A DNA stretch of 64,000 nucleotides from Streptomyces goshikiensis (GCF_014650555.1 NZ_BMVE01000006.1:310001-374000), one strand, 5' to 3'; shown: positions 8,834 through 17,957, numbered from the stretch's first letter. Program-made: numbers and translations. Notes: a model not told the origin generated them from the sequence alone.

Positions 8834-8904
8834 AGCGGGTGACGGGAATCGAACCCGCGTAGCTAGTTTGGAAGACTAGTGCTCTACCATTGAGCTACAC
8901 CCGC
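8834..8904 (-). tRNA. tRNA-Gly (anticodon TCC)
   Basis: On the minus strand, acceptor arms GCGGGTG and CACCCGC pair perfectly. The D loop is AGCTCAATGGTAGAGC, the anticodon stem CTAGT/ACTAG holds a loop with TCC, and the T loop is GGTTCGATTCC. The discriminator base is U, usual for tRNA-Gly. CCA is not encoded. Confidence 0.95.
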
Positions 8905-9107
8905 AACGCGCGCGCCGCAGGTCAAGGACCGCGGCACAGGCAGCATCCTAACTGGTCACGCGGGGAAAGTGCACACCACGTCCACCGGGCCGGAGCGCGG
9001 AGCCGCGTACGCGCCCGCGCGGGCGCCCACGCGCGGTCCCGGGGAATCCGCGCGCGCCCACGGCATGTCGGAGGGCGTTCGGGCATGTACCCTACGTGTC
9101 GCACCGA
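8905..9107. other. Divergent tRNA promoter region
   Basis: 203 bases between divergent tRNA-Gly and tRNA-Pro. TACCCT at 9088-9093 is a plausible -10 for tRNA-Pro. No coding sequence is supported here. Confidence 0.35.
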
Positions 9108-9184
9108 CGGGGTGTGGCGCAGCTTGGTAGCGCGTCCGCTTTGGGAGCGGAAGGTCGTCGGTTCGAATCCGGCCACCCCGACCA
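9108..9184 (+). tRNA. tRNA-Pro (anticodon TGG)
   Basis: Acceptor arms CGGGGTG and CACCCCG pair perfectly, followed by discriminator A and an encoded CCA at 9182-9184. The anticodon stem TCCGC/GCGGA holds the loop TTTGGGA with TGG in the middle. The T arm contains GGTTCGAATCC. It is just upstream of tig, in the same direction. Confidence 0.96.
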
Positions 9185-9348
9185 CCAGCACGCTCATCAC
9201 GAAGATCGCGTTGTGGGCTGATTGCCGCTTGCGGTTACTATGCAAGCTGCGTGCCCGTGTGTCTGATGTACCGGGCCCGATCCGCTGAACCGCTGAATCG
9301 CAGCGTGACGGCAGAACCCCCAGCAGTCAGCCACAAGGAGACCGAACC

Positions 9349-10698
9349 GTGAAGAGCGCCGTGGAGACCCTGAACCCGACTCGGGTTCGGCTCACTGTTG
9401 AGGTGCCCTTCGAGGAGCTCAAGGACAGCCTCGACGCGGCGTACAAGAAGATCAACCAGCAGGTCACGGTGAAGGGCTTCCGCAAGGGCAAGATCCCTGC
9501 CCGCGTCATCGACCAGCGCTTCGGCCGCGGTGCGGTGCTGGAGGAGGCCGTCAACGACGCCCTCCCGAAGTTCTACACCGAGGCGGTCAACGAGGCCGAC
9601 CTGAACCCGCTGGGCCAGCCCGAGGTGGACATCACGGAGCTGAAGGACGGCGAACTGCTGGCCTTCACCGCCGAGGTCGACGTCCGCCCCGAGATCGAGA
9701 TCCCGGACTACTCCGGCATCGAGGTCGAGGTCGACGCCATCGAGGTCTCCGAGGAGGACGTCGAGAAGTCGGTCGAGCAGCTGCGCGGTCGCTTCGCGTC
9801 CACCAAGGACGTCGAGCGCGCCGCCACCGAGGGTGACGTCGTCACCCTCGACCTGGAGGCCAAGGTCGACGGCGAGGTGCTGCCCGACGGCGTCGCCTCC
9901 GACGTCTCGTACACCATTGGCTCGGGCGAGCTCCTCGACGGCATCGACGAGGCCGTCAAGGGCCTGGAGGCCGGTGGCGAGGCCACCTTCACCTCCCAGC
10001 TGAAGGGCGGCTCCGCCGAGGGCAAGGACGCCGAGGTCACCGTCAAGGTCACCAAGGTCTCCGCCCGTGAGCTGCCGGAGCTGGACGACGAGTTCGCGCA
10101 GATGGCGAGCGAGTTCGACACCCTCGAGGAGCTCAAGGCCGACAGCCGTACCCGCCTCGAGAACATGAAGCAGTACGACCAGGCCACGCAGGCCCAGGAG
10201 CGCGTCCTGGAGAAGCTGCTGGAGCTCGTCGAGGTCCCGATCCCCGAGAAGCTCCTCGCGGACGAGGTCCAGACCCGCAAGCACAACCTGGAGCACCACC
10301 AGCTCGGCCAGATGGGCCTGACCATCGAGAAGTACCTGGAGTTCCAGGGCAAGACGGTCGAGGAGTTCGACGCCGAGACCTCCGAGCAGGCGATCAAGGG
10401 CATCAAGACCCAGTTCGTCCTCGACGCGCTGGTCAACAAGGAGAAGCTGGGCGTCAACCAGGAGGAGCTCACCGAGCACCTCATGCGCCGTGCCCAGTCC
10501 TCCGGCATGTCCCCCGACCAGTTCGCCCAGGCCGTCGTCGAGGGCGGCCAGGTCCCGATGCTGGTCGGCGAGGTCGCGCGCGGCAAGGCCCTCGCGGTCG
10601 TCGTGGAGGCCGCCAAGGTCACCGACACCAACGGTGAGGTCGTCGACCTCTCCGACGACGAGGACGAGGCCGAGGTCAAGGGCGACGAGGCCAAGTAA
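9349..10698 (+). CDS. tig: Trigger factor
   Basis: Ribosome-bound chaperone and peptidyl-prolyl isomerase that meets nascent chains at the exit tunnel. The 449-residue protein has the ribosome-binding domain with signature GFRKGKIPARV at about residues 44-54, an FKBP-like domain with GDVVTLDLEAKV and IGSGELLDGIDEA in the middle, and a helical C-terminal substrate-binding domain. The tail is very acidic. CACAAGGAGACC precedes the ATG at good spacing. It lies directly upstream of the clp genes, an order common in bacteria. A hairpin follows the stop. Confidence 0.97.
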   Translation: MKSAVETLNPTRVRLTVEVPFEELKDSLDAAYKKINQQVTVKGFRKGKIPARVIDQRFGRGAVLEEAVNDALPKFYTEAVNEADLNPLGQPEVDITELKDGELLAFTAEVDVRPEIEIPDYSGIEVEVDAIEVSEEDVEKSVEQLRGRFASTKDVERAATEGDVVTLDLEAKVDGEVLPDGVASDVSYTIGSGELLDGIDEAVKGLEAGGEATFTSQLKGGSAEGKDAEVTVKVTKVSARELPELDDEFAQMASEFDTLEELKADSRTRLENMKQYDQATQAQERVLEKLLELVEVPIPEKLLADEVQTRKHNLEHHQLGQMGLTIEKYLEFQGKTVEEFDAETSEQAIKGIKTQFVLDALVNKEKLGVNQEELTEHLMRRAQSSGMSPDQFAQAVVEGGQVPMLVGEVARGKALAVVVEAAKVTDTNGEVVDLSDDEDEAEVKGDEAK

Positions 10699-10729
10699 CA
10701 CCCCGGGCGAGAGCCCACCCAGCAGTGCC

Positions 10730-10767
10730 CCGAGGGGCCCGTACGCAGCCGCGTCCGGGCCCTTCGG
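10730..10767 (+). terminator. Stem-loop after tig
   Basis: CCGAGGGGCCCG (10730-10741) pairs with CGGGCCCTTCGG (10756-10767) with one wobble pair. It lies between tig and the clpP1 control region. Confidence 0.6.
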
Positions 10768-10796
10768 CATTGGTGCGCGAAGGGCTCCGGAGCTTG

Positions 10797-10810
10797 CGCT
10801 CCGAGCGAAC
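10797..10810. promoter_or_regulatory. Candidate ClgR operator upstream of clpP1
   Basis: The sequence CGC-N5-GCGAAC here is the reverse complement of GTTCGC-N5-GCG, the ClgR operator consensus as I recall it for Streptomyces. It lies about 165 bases before the clpP1 start. ClgR is known to activate clpP1P2 in Streptomyces. TTGTCC near 10832 and TTAGGGT near 10848 are possible promoter hexamers downstream. Confidence 0.55.
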
Positions 10811-10974
10811 AGTTCGGGAAGCGGGATGGCGTTGTCCGACCTGCGCGTTAGGGTCCATGAATACGAGGGCACGGGAGTATCCGAAGCCGGCGGACATCGT
10901 CCGCACGGTTGGTCCGCGCCCCAGAACGAGACGCTGAGACGGCATGTGGCCGTCGGAGACGAGCAGGTGGATAC

Positions 10975-11592
10975 GTGACGAATCTGAAGCCTTACGCCGC
11001 GGGTGAGCCGTCCATCGGTGGCGGCCTCGGCGACCATGTCTACAACCGGCTGCTCGGCGAGCGGATCATCTTCCTCGGCCAGCAGGTCGACGACGACATC
11101 GCGAACAAGATCACCGCCCAGCTCCTGCTCCTGGCCGCCGAGCCGGAGAAGGACATCTACCTGTACATCAACAGCCCCGGTGGTTCGGTGACGGCGGGCA
11201 TGGCGGTCTACGACACCATGCAGTACATCCCGAACGACGTCGTCACCATCGGCATGGGCATGGCCGCCTCCATGGGTCAGTTCCTGCTCACCGGTGGCGC
11301 CAAGGGCAAGCGCTTCGCCCTGCCGAACACCGACATCCTGATGCACCAGGGTTCCGCGGGTATCGGCGGTACCGCCTCGGACATCAAGATCCAGGCCCAG
11401 TACCTGCTGCGCACCAAGCAGCGCATGGCCGAGATCACCGCGTTCCACTCGGGCCAGACCGTCGAGGCGATCATCCGCGACGGTGACCGCGACCGCTGGT
11501 TCACCTCCGAGGAGGCCAAGGACTACGGCCTCATCGACGAGATCATCTCGGCCGCGTCCAACGTTCCGGGCGGCGGCGGCACCGGGGCCTGA
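10975..11592 (+). CDS. clpP1: ATP-dependent Clp protease proteolytic subunit 1
   Basis: Serine peptidase subunit that forms the Clp proteolytic barrel with ClpX or ClpC; actinobacteria generally need two different ClpP subunits. The 205-residue protein has Ser99 in MAASMGQFLL and His124 in ILMHQGSAG, with oxyanion-loop residues NSPGGS near 68-73. GTG is chosen because the product then starts (M)TNLKPYAAGEPSIGGGLGD, as in ClpP1 relatives. Upstream in-frame codons run into the promoter region. It is 55 bases ahead of clpP2. Confidence 0.95.
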   Translation: MTNLKPYAAGEPSIGGGLGDHVYNRLLGERIIFLGQQVDDDIANKITAQLLLLAAEPEKDIYLYINSPGGSVTAGMAVYDTMQYIPNDVVTIGMGMAASMGQFLLTGGAKGKRFALPNTDILMHQGSAGIGGTASDIKIQAQYLLRTKQRMAEITAFHSGQTVEAIIRDGDRDRWFTSEEAKDYGLIDEIISAASNVPGGGGTGA

Positions 11593-11647
11593 TCCCCGGA
11601 CCCACCGTCAGTACCCCGCAGCCGACAGCCCGCAGAACGCCACCAGG

Positions 11648-12322
11648 ATGGTGAACACCCAGATGCACATGAACAACCTCTCTCCCGCGAGCGGCCTCTA
11701 CACCGGCCCTCAGGTGGACAACCGCTACGTGATCCCGCGCTTCGTCGAGCGCACCTCGCAGGGCGTGCGCGAGTACGACCCGTACGCGAAGCTCTTCGAG
11801 GAGCGCATCATCTTCCTCGGCGTGCAGATCGACGACGCCTCGGCGAACGACGTCATGGCGCAGCTGCTGTGCCTGGAGTCGATGGACCCGGACCGCGACA
11901 TCTCGATCTACATCAACAGCCCCGGTGGCTCGTTCACCGCGCTGACGGCGATCTACGACACGATGCAGTTCGTGAAGCCGGACATCTCGACGGTCTGCAT
12001 GGGCCAGGCGGCCTCCGCCGCCGCCGTCCTGCTCGCCGCCGGCACCCCCGGCAAGCGTCTGGCCCTGCCGAACGCCCGCGTGCTGATCCACCAGCCGTCC
12101 GGCGGCACCGGCCGTGAGCAGCTCTCCGACCTGGAGATCGCGGCCAACGAGATCCTGCGCATGCGCGACCAGCTGGAGACCATGCTGGCCAAGCACTCGA
12201 CGACGCCGATCGAGAAGATCCGCGACGACATCGAGCGCGACAAGATCCTCACTGCCGAGGACGCGCTCGCGTACGGCCTGGTCGACCAGGTCGTGTCCAC
12301 CCGAAAGATGAACGCGGCCTGA
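11648..12322 (+). CDS. clpP2: ATP-dependent Clp protease proteolytic subunit 2
   Basis: Second ClpP subunit, expected to pair with ClpP1 in a mixed tetradecamer. From the ATG at 11648 it has 224 residues, with Ser123 in GQAASAAAVLL and His148 in VLIHQPSGG. The hydrophobic-pocket region DPYAKLFEERIIFLG is intact. The start is uncertain: this ATG has AGG directly against it, whereas AGGATGG would be a well-spaced ribosome site for an ATG at 11663. Family alignment favours the longer MVNTQ start. It shares the clpP1 transcript. Confidence 0.94.
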   Translation: MVNTQMHMNNLSPASGLYTGPQVDNRYVIPRFVERTSQGVREYDPYAKLFEERIIFLGVQIDDASANDVMAQLLCLESMDPDRDISIYINSPGGSFTALTAIYDTMQFVKPDISTVCMGQAASAAAVLLAAGTPGKRLALPNARVLIHQPSGGTGREQLSDLEIAANEILRMRDQLETMLAKHSTTPIEKIRDDIERDKILTAEDALAYGLVDQVVSTRKMNAA

Positions 12323-12380
12323 TCCTTGCCGCCAGTTGACGTGGGTCCGCCGCCGGATTCGGCGATGTGAACCACGTCAA

Positions 12381-12402
12381 GGGGGCCCCGCACGGGGCCC
12401 CC
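12381..12402 (+). terminator. GC hairpin between clpP2 and clpX
   Basis: Perfect ten-base arms GGGGGCCCCG and CGGGGCCCCC, with only CA between, lie in the clpP2-clpX gap. It may attenuate read-through and so separate clpX levels from clpP levels. Confidence 0.5.
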
Positions 12403-12476
12403 GGCAAGGTACCGTCGGATATGAGGCACCAGGAGTCGCTGAACCAGGCGGCTCCCAGGCGAAGGGGAAGCACCTC

Positions 12477-13763
12477 GTGGCACGCATCGGTGACGGCGGC
12501 GACCTGCTCAAGTGCTCGTTCTGCGGAAAGAGCCAGAAGCAGGTGAAGAAGCTCATCGCAGGACCCGGTGTGTACATCTGCGACGAGTGCATCGACCTCT
12601 GCAACGAGATCATCGAGGAGGAGCTCGCCGAGACCTCCGAGGTCCGGTGGGAGGAACTCCCCAAGCCTCGTGAGATCTACGAGTTCCTGGAGAGCTACGT
12701 CGTCGGCCAGGAGCCGGCGAAGAAGGCGCTCTCGGTAGCGGTGTACAACCACTACAAGCGGGTCCAGGCCGGCGAGAACGGCGGCGCGCAGGGCCGGGAC
12801 GACGCGATCGAGCTCGCGAAGTCCAACATCCTGCTGCTGGGTCCGACGGGCTCCGGCAAGACCCTGCTGGCGCAGACGCTCGCGCGCATGCTCAACGTCC
12901 CGTTCGCCATCGCCGACGCGACGGCGCTGACGGAGGCGGGGTACGTCGGCGAGGACGTCGAGAACATCCTGCTGAAGCTGATCCAGGCCGCTGACTACGA
13001 CGTCAAGAAGGCCGAGACCGGCATCATCTACATCGACGAGATCGACAAGGTCGCCCGCAAGAGCGAGAACCCGTCGATCACGCGCGACGTCAGCGGCGAG
13101 GGCGTGCAGCAGGCCCTGCTGAAGATCCTGGAAGGCACGACGGCCTCGGTCCCCCCGCAGGGCGGACGCAAGCACCCGCACCAGGAGTTCATCCAGATCG
13201 ACACGACGAACGTGCTCTTCATCGTGGGCGGCGCCTTCGCCGGCCTGGAGAAGATCATCGAGTCGCGCGCGGGCGCCAAGGGGATCGGTTTCGCGGCGAC
13301 GATCCGCTCCAAGCGCGAGATCGAGGCGAGCAACCAGTTCCAGGAGGTCATGCCGGAGGACCTGGTGAAGTTCGGGATGATCCCCGAGTTCATCGGCCGT
13401 CTTCCCGTCATCACCTCGGTGCACAACCTGGACCGCGAGGCCCTGCTCCAGATCCTGATCGAGCCGCGCAACGCGCTGGTGAAGCAGTACCAGCGCCTCT
13501 TCGAACTCGACGGCGTCGAGCTGGACTTCGAGCGCGAGGCCCTCGAAGCGATCGCGGACCAGGCGATCCTCCGCCAGACGGGCGCGCGCGGTCTGCGCGC
13601 CATCATGGAAGAGGTCCTGATGTCGGTGATGTACGAGGTCCCGTCCCGCAAGGACGTGGCCCGCGTGGTCATCACCGCCGATGTGGTCCGCTCCAACGTC
13701 AACCCGACGCTGGTGCCCCGCATCGTCCCGAAGGACCAGGGCCCGCAGGAGAAGTCGGCGTAG
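12477..13763 (+). CDS. clpX: Clp protease ATP-binding subunit ClpX
   Basis: AAA+ unfoldase that feeds substrates to ClpP. The 428-residue protein has the N-terminal zinc-binding domain with Cys13-x2-Cys16 and Cys35-x2-Cys38, Walker A GPTGSGKT near residues 122-129, Walker B IIYIDEIDK near 183-191, and sensor/arginine-finger region GMIPEFIGRLPV. The GTG start gives the usual MARIGDGGDLLKCSFC beginning. It follows clpP2 by 154 bases, which contain a hairpin and probably a separate promoter. A strong terminator follows. Confidence 0.97.
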   Translation: MARIGDGGDLLKCSFCGKSQKQVKKLIAGPGVYICDECIDLCNEIIEEELAETSEVRWEELPKPREIYEFLESYVVGQEPAKKALSVAVYNHYKRVQAGENGGAQGRDDAIELAKSNILLLGPTGSGKTLLAQTLARMLNVPFAIADATALTEAGYVGEDVENILLKLIQAADYDVKKAETGIIYIDEIDKVARKSENPSITRDVSGEGVQQALLKILEGTTASVPPQGGRKHPHQEFIQIDTTNVLFIVGGAFAGLEKIIESRAGAKGIGFAATIRSKREIEASNQFQEVMPEDLVKFGMIPEFIGRLPVITSVHNLDREALLQILIEPRNALVKQYQRLFELDGVELDFEREALEAIADQAILRQTGARGLRAIMEEVLMSVMYEVPSRKDVARVVITADVVRSNVNPTLVPRIVPKDQGPQEKSA

Positions 13764-13776
13764 CCAGCAGGCAGTA

Positions 13777-13814
13777 CGCGAAAGGGGCGCCCCCTCCGGG
13801 GCGCCCCTTTCGCG
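13777..13814 (+). terminator. Strong intrinsic terminator after clpX
   Basis: Perfect 17-base arms (13777-13793 and 13798-13814) around a four-base loop CTCC. The arms begin CGCGAAAGGGG and end CCCCTTTCGCG. This is one of the strongest hairpins in the window. Confidence 0.9.
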
Positions 13815-13925
13815 TTTCGGACGACTTCGACCTTCAATCGGCCAAAGGTTCGATTTACCTGGCGGGGTGGCCGCTAGCCGATCAGTTTTGTCTCGACACC
13901 AATCGCTAAATGGAGGGGACGAGAC

Positions 13926-14201
13926 ATGAAGCTGAAGCGTGCCGTGGGAGCCCTCACGGTGGCTTTCGCCGCCATCGCGCTGCCGCTCGTGGTTGCTTCA
14001 CCTGCGTCGGCCGATCAGGGTGATTGCCAGTTCTATTTGATCGACAGGGGCTACAGGGTTGGCCCGAAGGTGGTGTCTGCCTGTAAGGAGGGTGCCGAGG
14101 CCTGGGGTCCCACACGCTGGCCCCTTTGCTACTACGGCTTGGTCAATATCGGGGTGAGGCAGGAAGACGCGGCAGGGGCGTGCACCGCTGCAGGATGGTA
14201 G
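13926..14201 (+). CDS. Small secreted cysteine-containing protein
   Basis: 91-residue hypothetical protein with a clear Sec signal peptide: basic MKLKR, a hydrophobic core, and ASA cleavage likely after residue 29. The mature part is about 62 residues with four cysteines (34, 53, 68, 86), enough for two disulfides. GGAGGGG lies seven bases before the ATG. Codon use differs from its neighbours, with TTG, TAT, AGG, TCA, AAT and CTT codons and many A/T third positions, which hints at recent acquisition or relaxed selection. I do not recognise the family. Confidence 0.8.
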   Translation: MKLKRAVGALTVAFAAIALPLVVASPASADQGDCQFYLIDRGYRVGPKVVSACKEGAEAWGPTRWPLCYYGLVNIGVRQEDAAGACTAAGW

Positions 14202-14216
14202 TGGTCTGACTGCGGC

Positions 14217-14250
14217 CGGCCTGCACGGAGACGAACGTCCGTGCAGGCCG
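14217..14250. terminator. Bidirectional terminator between convergent genes
   Basis: CGGCCTGCACGGA and TCCGTGCAGGCCG form a perfect 13-base stem with an eight-base loop, between the rightward secreted protein gene and the leftward Gln/Pro-rich gene. Confidence 0.85.
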
Positions 14251-14259
14251 CTGGCGATA

Positions 14260-15207
14260 TCAGGCCTTGACGCGGGCGGTGCTGTAGAGCTTGGCGTTCA
14301 GGTCGGCCGCGTCCGTCAGGGTGTAGCCCTTGCCGCCACCGGTCAGCATCTTGGCCACATCGACGGCCGTGACCATGCCCATGGTGCTGTAGTCGGTCCA
14401 GATGCACATCGGCATCGTGATCTCCTTCGGCGCCAGCGGGTTCGTGGAGGCCTTCTTCGGAGTCAGCTTCACCTCCTGGCACTTCATCAGTGCGCCCTTG
14501 AACCCGGAGGGCTTGAAGGTCTCGGGGCTGCCGATGAACTGGACTTCGTTGTCCTTGCCGGACTTCAGGGCGGAGGCCTTCATGAGGTTGAAGGAGGCGT
14601 CCAGAGTCTTCGCCGGATCGGCGATCTCGCCGTAGAAGCCCGAGAAACTGAGGGCCTTGCCCTCCAGGGGCTTCGCCTTGTCGCTGATCTCGTACCCCTG
14701 GGTGAGCTTCTGGGGGTTCTTGATGCCGATGGCCTCGGTCTCCTTCTTCTCCTCCGCATCCATGGTCGTCTCAGCGGGCTTGGTGCTCTTCTTGAAGTCG
14801 TTCACCGTCTCCGGCGCGACCAGCTTGTAGCCCTTGGTGTCCGCGGAGACGCTGCCGCCCGCGCCGCCGCCCTTGGTGAAGTACCAGCCGGCGCCCGCGA
14901 CCACGGCCACCGCCACGACGACCCCGATGACGACGCCGGCCTTCGACTTCTTCGGGGGCTGCTGGCCCGGCATGCCGTACGGGGGCTGCTGCTGTTGCTG
15001 CGGGAAGCCGTAGCCCGGCTGCGGGGGCTGCTGGGGGTAGCCCGGCTGGGGAGGCTGCTGGGGGTAGCCCTGCGGGGGCTGCTGCGGGTACCCGTAGCCG
15101 GGCTGCGGCGCCTGCGGCGGCTGCCCGTACGGTCCGGGCTGGCCTCCGTAGGGCCCCGGCTGCTGCGGCTGCTGGCCTCCGTACGGTCCCGGCTGGTTGT
15201 AGCTCAT
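14260..15207 (-). CDS. Gln/Pro/Gly/Tyr-rich single-pass membrane protein
   Basis: 315-residue protein in three parts. Residues 1-80 are low-complexity, built from PGPYG, PQQP and GYPQQP-type repeats. A basic stop (PPKKSK) precedes one transmembrane helix at about residues 88-110 (AGVVIGVVVAVAVVAGAGWYF). The remaining 200 residues should lie outside the cell; they are charged and contain KTLDASFNLMK and GFKGALMKCQEV. This layout is common in Streptomyces, where the outer domain is usually uncharacterised. Function unknown. Confidence 0.82.
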   Translation of the reverse strand: MSYNQPGPYGGQQPQQPGPYGGQPGPYGQPPQAPQPGYGYPQQPPQGYPQQPPQPGYPQQPPQPGYGFPQQQQQPPYGMPGQQPPKKSKAGVVIGVVVAVAVVAGAGWYFTKGGGAGGSVSADTKGYKLVAPETVNDFKKSTKPAETTMDAEEKKETEAIGIKNPQKLTQGYEISDKAKPLEGKALSFSGFYGEIADPAKTLDASFNLMKASALKSGKDNEVQFIGSPETFKPSGFKGALMKCQEVKLTPKKASTNPLAPKEITMPMCIWTDYSTMGMVTAVDVAKMLTGGGKGYTLTDAADLNAKLYSTARVKA

Positions 15208-15322
15208 GCCCGCGTCCCCCTTCAGGAATCCTTATGCGTTTCAGACATCCTGACTGAAGCCGGAGCGGGAGAGGCCGCCGGGCCCCCTGATTACCGGTTT
15301 CATGACTGGACTGTTACGGCCC

Positions 15323-15336
15323 TAAACTGTGCTCCG
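15323..15336 (+). promoter_or_regulatory. -10 element placing valS transcript start at its GTG
   Basis: TAAACT at 15323-15328 starts 13 bases before the valS GTG, and no Shine-Dalgarno sequence precedes it. Transcription from here would begin at or one base before the start codon, giving a leaderless mRNA. Confidence 0.5.
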
Positions 15337-17957
15337 TGACCGAGAACGCGCAGACACCCAGTGCCCCCAACTCCGAACTGCCGACCCAGTACGCGCCGGC
15401 CGAGGTAGAGGGGAAGCTCTACGAGCGTTGGGTAGAGCGTGGCTACTTCGAGGCGGACGAGAAGAGCGACAAGGCTCCGTACACCATCGTCATCCCGCCG
15501 CCGAACGTCACGGGAAGCCTCCACCTGGGGCACGCCTTCGAGCACACGCTGATCGACGCCCTCACCCGCCGCAAGCGCATGCAGGGCTTCGAGACGCTGT
15601 GGCAGCCGGGCATGGACCACGCCGGCATCGCCACGCAGAACGTCGTCGAGCGCGAGCTCGCCAAGGAGGGCAAGTCCCGCCACGACCTGGGCCGTGAGGC
15701 GTTCGTCGAGCGCGTCTGGCAGTGGAAGGGCGAGTCCGGCGGCCAGATCTCCGGGCAGATGCGCCGCCTCGGCGACGGAGTCGACTGGTCGCGCGAGCGC
15801 TTCACCATGGACGAGGGCCTGTCCGAGGCCGTCCAGACCATCTTCAAGAAGCTCTACGACGACGAGCTGATCTACCGCGCCGAGCGCATCATCAACTGGT
15901 GCCCGCGCTGCCTGACCGCGATCTCCGACATCGAGGTCGAGTACCAGGACGACGACGGCGAGCTCGTCTCCATCCGCTACGGGGAGGGGGACGCGTCCAT
16001 CGTCGTCGCGACGACCCGCGCCGAGACGATGCTGGGTGACACGGCCGTCGCTGTCCACCCCGAGGACGAGCGCTACCGGCACCTCGTCGGCACCGAGATC
16101 GAGCTGCCGCTCACCGGCCGCCGCATCCCGGTCGTCGCCGACGAGCACGTCGACCCCGAGTTCGGCACCGGCGCCGTCAAGGTGACCCCGGCGCACGACC
16201 CGAACGACTTCGAGATCGGCCAGCGCCACGGCCTGCCGAGCCTCGCCGTCATGGACGAGCACGCCGTCATCACCGTCCACGGCCCCTTCCAGGGCCTGGA
16301 CCGGCTGGAGGCCCGCTCCGCCATCGTCGCCGCGCTGCGCGCCGAGGGCCGGATCGTCGCCGAGAAGCGTCCGTACTCGCACTCCGTCGGCCACTGCTCG
16401 CGCTGCAAGACCACCGTCGAGCCGCGGCTGTCCATGCAGTGGTGGGTCAAGGTCGGCCCGCTCGCCGAGGCCGCCGGTGACGCGGTCCGCGACGGCCGGG
16501 TCAAGATCCACCCGCAGGAGATGGAGAAGCGCTACTTCGACTGGGTCGACAACCTCCACGACTGGTGCATCTCGCGCCAGCTGTGGTGGGGCCACCGCAT
16601 CCCGGTCTGGTACGGCCCGAACGGCGAGATCGTCTGCGTCGGACCCGACGAGCAGCCGCCGACGGGCGAGGGCTGGCACCAGGACACGGACGTCCTGGAC
16701 ACCTGGTTCTCCTCCGGCCTCTGGCCGTTCTCCACGCTCGGCTGGCCGCGGCAGACCGAGAGCCTCGCGAAGTTCTACCCGAACTCCGTCCTGGTCACCG
16801 GCTACGACATCCTCTTCTTCTGGGTCGCCCGGATGATGATGTTCGGCCTGTACGCGATGGACGGCACCCCGCCGTTCCACACCATCGCCCTGCACGGCAT
16901 GGTCCGCGACGAGCGCGGCAAGAAGATGTCGAAGTCCTTCGGCAACGCCGTCAACCCGATCGACTGGATGGACAAGTACGGCTCCGACGCCGTCCGCTTC
17001 ACCCTGGCCCGCGGCGCCAACCCGGGCATCGACGTCCCGATCGGCGAGGACTGGGTCCAGGCCTCCAGCAAGTTCGCCAACAAGATCTGGAACGCCACGC
17101 GCTTCGCGCTGATGAACGGCGCCACGATCGAGGGCGACCTGCCGCCGGTCGAGCAGCTGTCGGCGACCGACCGCTGGATCCTCTCGCGCCTGAACAAGAC
17201 CGTGGCCGAGGTCGACGCGTACTACGACGACTACCAGTTCTCGAAGCTGTCGGACTCCCTCTACCACTTCGCGTGGGACGAGGTCTTCGACTGGTACGTC
17301 GAGCTGTCGAAGACGACCTTCTTCGCGGGCGGCGAGCCGGCCAGGGCCTCCGCCCGGGTCCTCGGCGAGGTCCTGGACGTCATGCTGCGCCTGCTGCACC
17401 CGGTGGTCCCCTTCGTCACCGAGACGCTGTGGACCACGCTGACCGGCGGCGAGTCCCTCGTGATCGCCGACTGGCCGAAGGACAGCGGCTTCCGCGACGC
17501 GGCCGCCGAGGCCGAGATCGAGGGCGTCCAGACCCTGGTCCGTGAGGTCCGCCGGTTCCGCAAGGAGCAGGACCTCGACGACAAGCAGAAGGTCCCGGCC
17601 CGCCTGGACCTCTCCGCGACCACGCTCGGCGCGCACGAGGCCGCCATCCGTCAGGTGCTGCGCCTGCAGCCGGAGGGCGACGAGTTCAGCGCCACCGCCA
17701 CGCTCCCGTTCGGCGGCGCCACCGTCTCGCTCGACCTGTCGGGCACCATCGACATCCCGGCGGAGCGCAAGCGGCTGGGCAAGGACCTGGCTGCCGCCGA
17801 GAAGGAGAAGCAGCAGGCCGAGGCGAAGCTGGCGAACGAGGCGTTCATCGCCAAGGCGCCCGACAACGTCGTGGACAAGATCAAGGGCCGGCTGGCCAAG
17901 GCCGAAGCGGACATCGCCCGTCTGACGGCCCAGCTGGACGCGCTGCCCGCCGCCTAG
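15336..17957 (+). CDS. valS: Valyl-tRNA synthetase
   Basis: Class I aminoacyl-tRNA synthetase charging tRNA-Val. The 873-residue protein has the HIGH motif as HLGHA at residue 63, an editing (CP1) domain in the middle, the KMSKS motif near residue 530 in GKKMSKSFGNAV, an anticodon-binding domain, and a C-terminal coiled coil rich in Lys/Glu/Ala, typical of ValRS. GTG is the start. A perfect 18-base hairpin terminates it. Confidence 0.98.
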   Translation: MTENAQTPSAPNSELPTQYAPAEVEGKLYERWVERGYFEADEKSDKAPYTIVIPPPNVTGSLHLGHAFEHTLIDALTRRKRMQGFETLWQPGMDHAGIATQNVVERELAKEGKSRHDLGREAFVERVWQWKGESGGQISGQMRRLGDGVDWSRERFTMDEGLSEAVQTIFKKLYDDELIYRAERIINWCPRCLTAISDIEVEYQDDDGELVSIRYGEGDASIVVATTRAETMLGDTAVAVHPEDERYRHLVGTEIELPLTGRRIPVVADEHVDPEFGTGAVKVTPAHDPNDFEIGQRHGLPSLAVMDEHAVITVHGPFQGLDRLEARSAIVAALRAEGRIVAEKRPYSHSVGHCSRCKTTVEPRLSMQWWVKVGPLAEAAGDAVRDGRVKIHPQEMEKRYFDWVDNLHDWCISRQLWWGHRIPVWYGPNGEIVCVGPDEQPPTGEGWHQDTDVLDTWFSSGLWPFSTLGWPRQTESLAKFYPNSVLVTGYDILFFWVARMMMFGLYAMDGTPPFHTIALHGMVRDERGKKMSKSFGNAVNPIDWMDKYGSDAVRFTLARGANPGIDVPIGEDWVQASSKFANKIWNATRFALMNGATIEGDLPPVEQLSATDRWILSRLNKTVAEVDAYYDDYQFSKLSDSLYHFAWDEVFDWYVELSKTTFFAGGEPARASARVLGEVLDVMLRLLHPVVPFVTETLWTTLTGGESLVIADWPKDSGFRDAAAEAEIEGVQTLVREVRRFRKEQDLDDKQKVPARLDLSATTLGAHEAAIRQVLRLQPEGDEFSATATLPFGGATVSLDLSGTIDIPAERKRLGKDLAAAEKEKQQAEAKLANEAFIAKAPDNVVDKIKGRLAKAEADIARLTAQLDALPAA

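Noticed and set aside
8778..8860. Short open frame starting at ATG 8780 overlapping the tRNA-Gly terminator
   Set aside because: It runs through the terminator hairpin and into the minus-strand tRNA, so coding is not credible.
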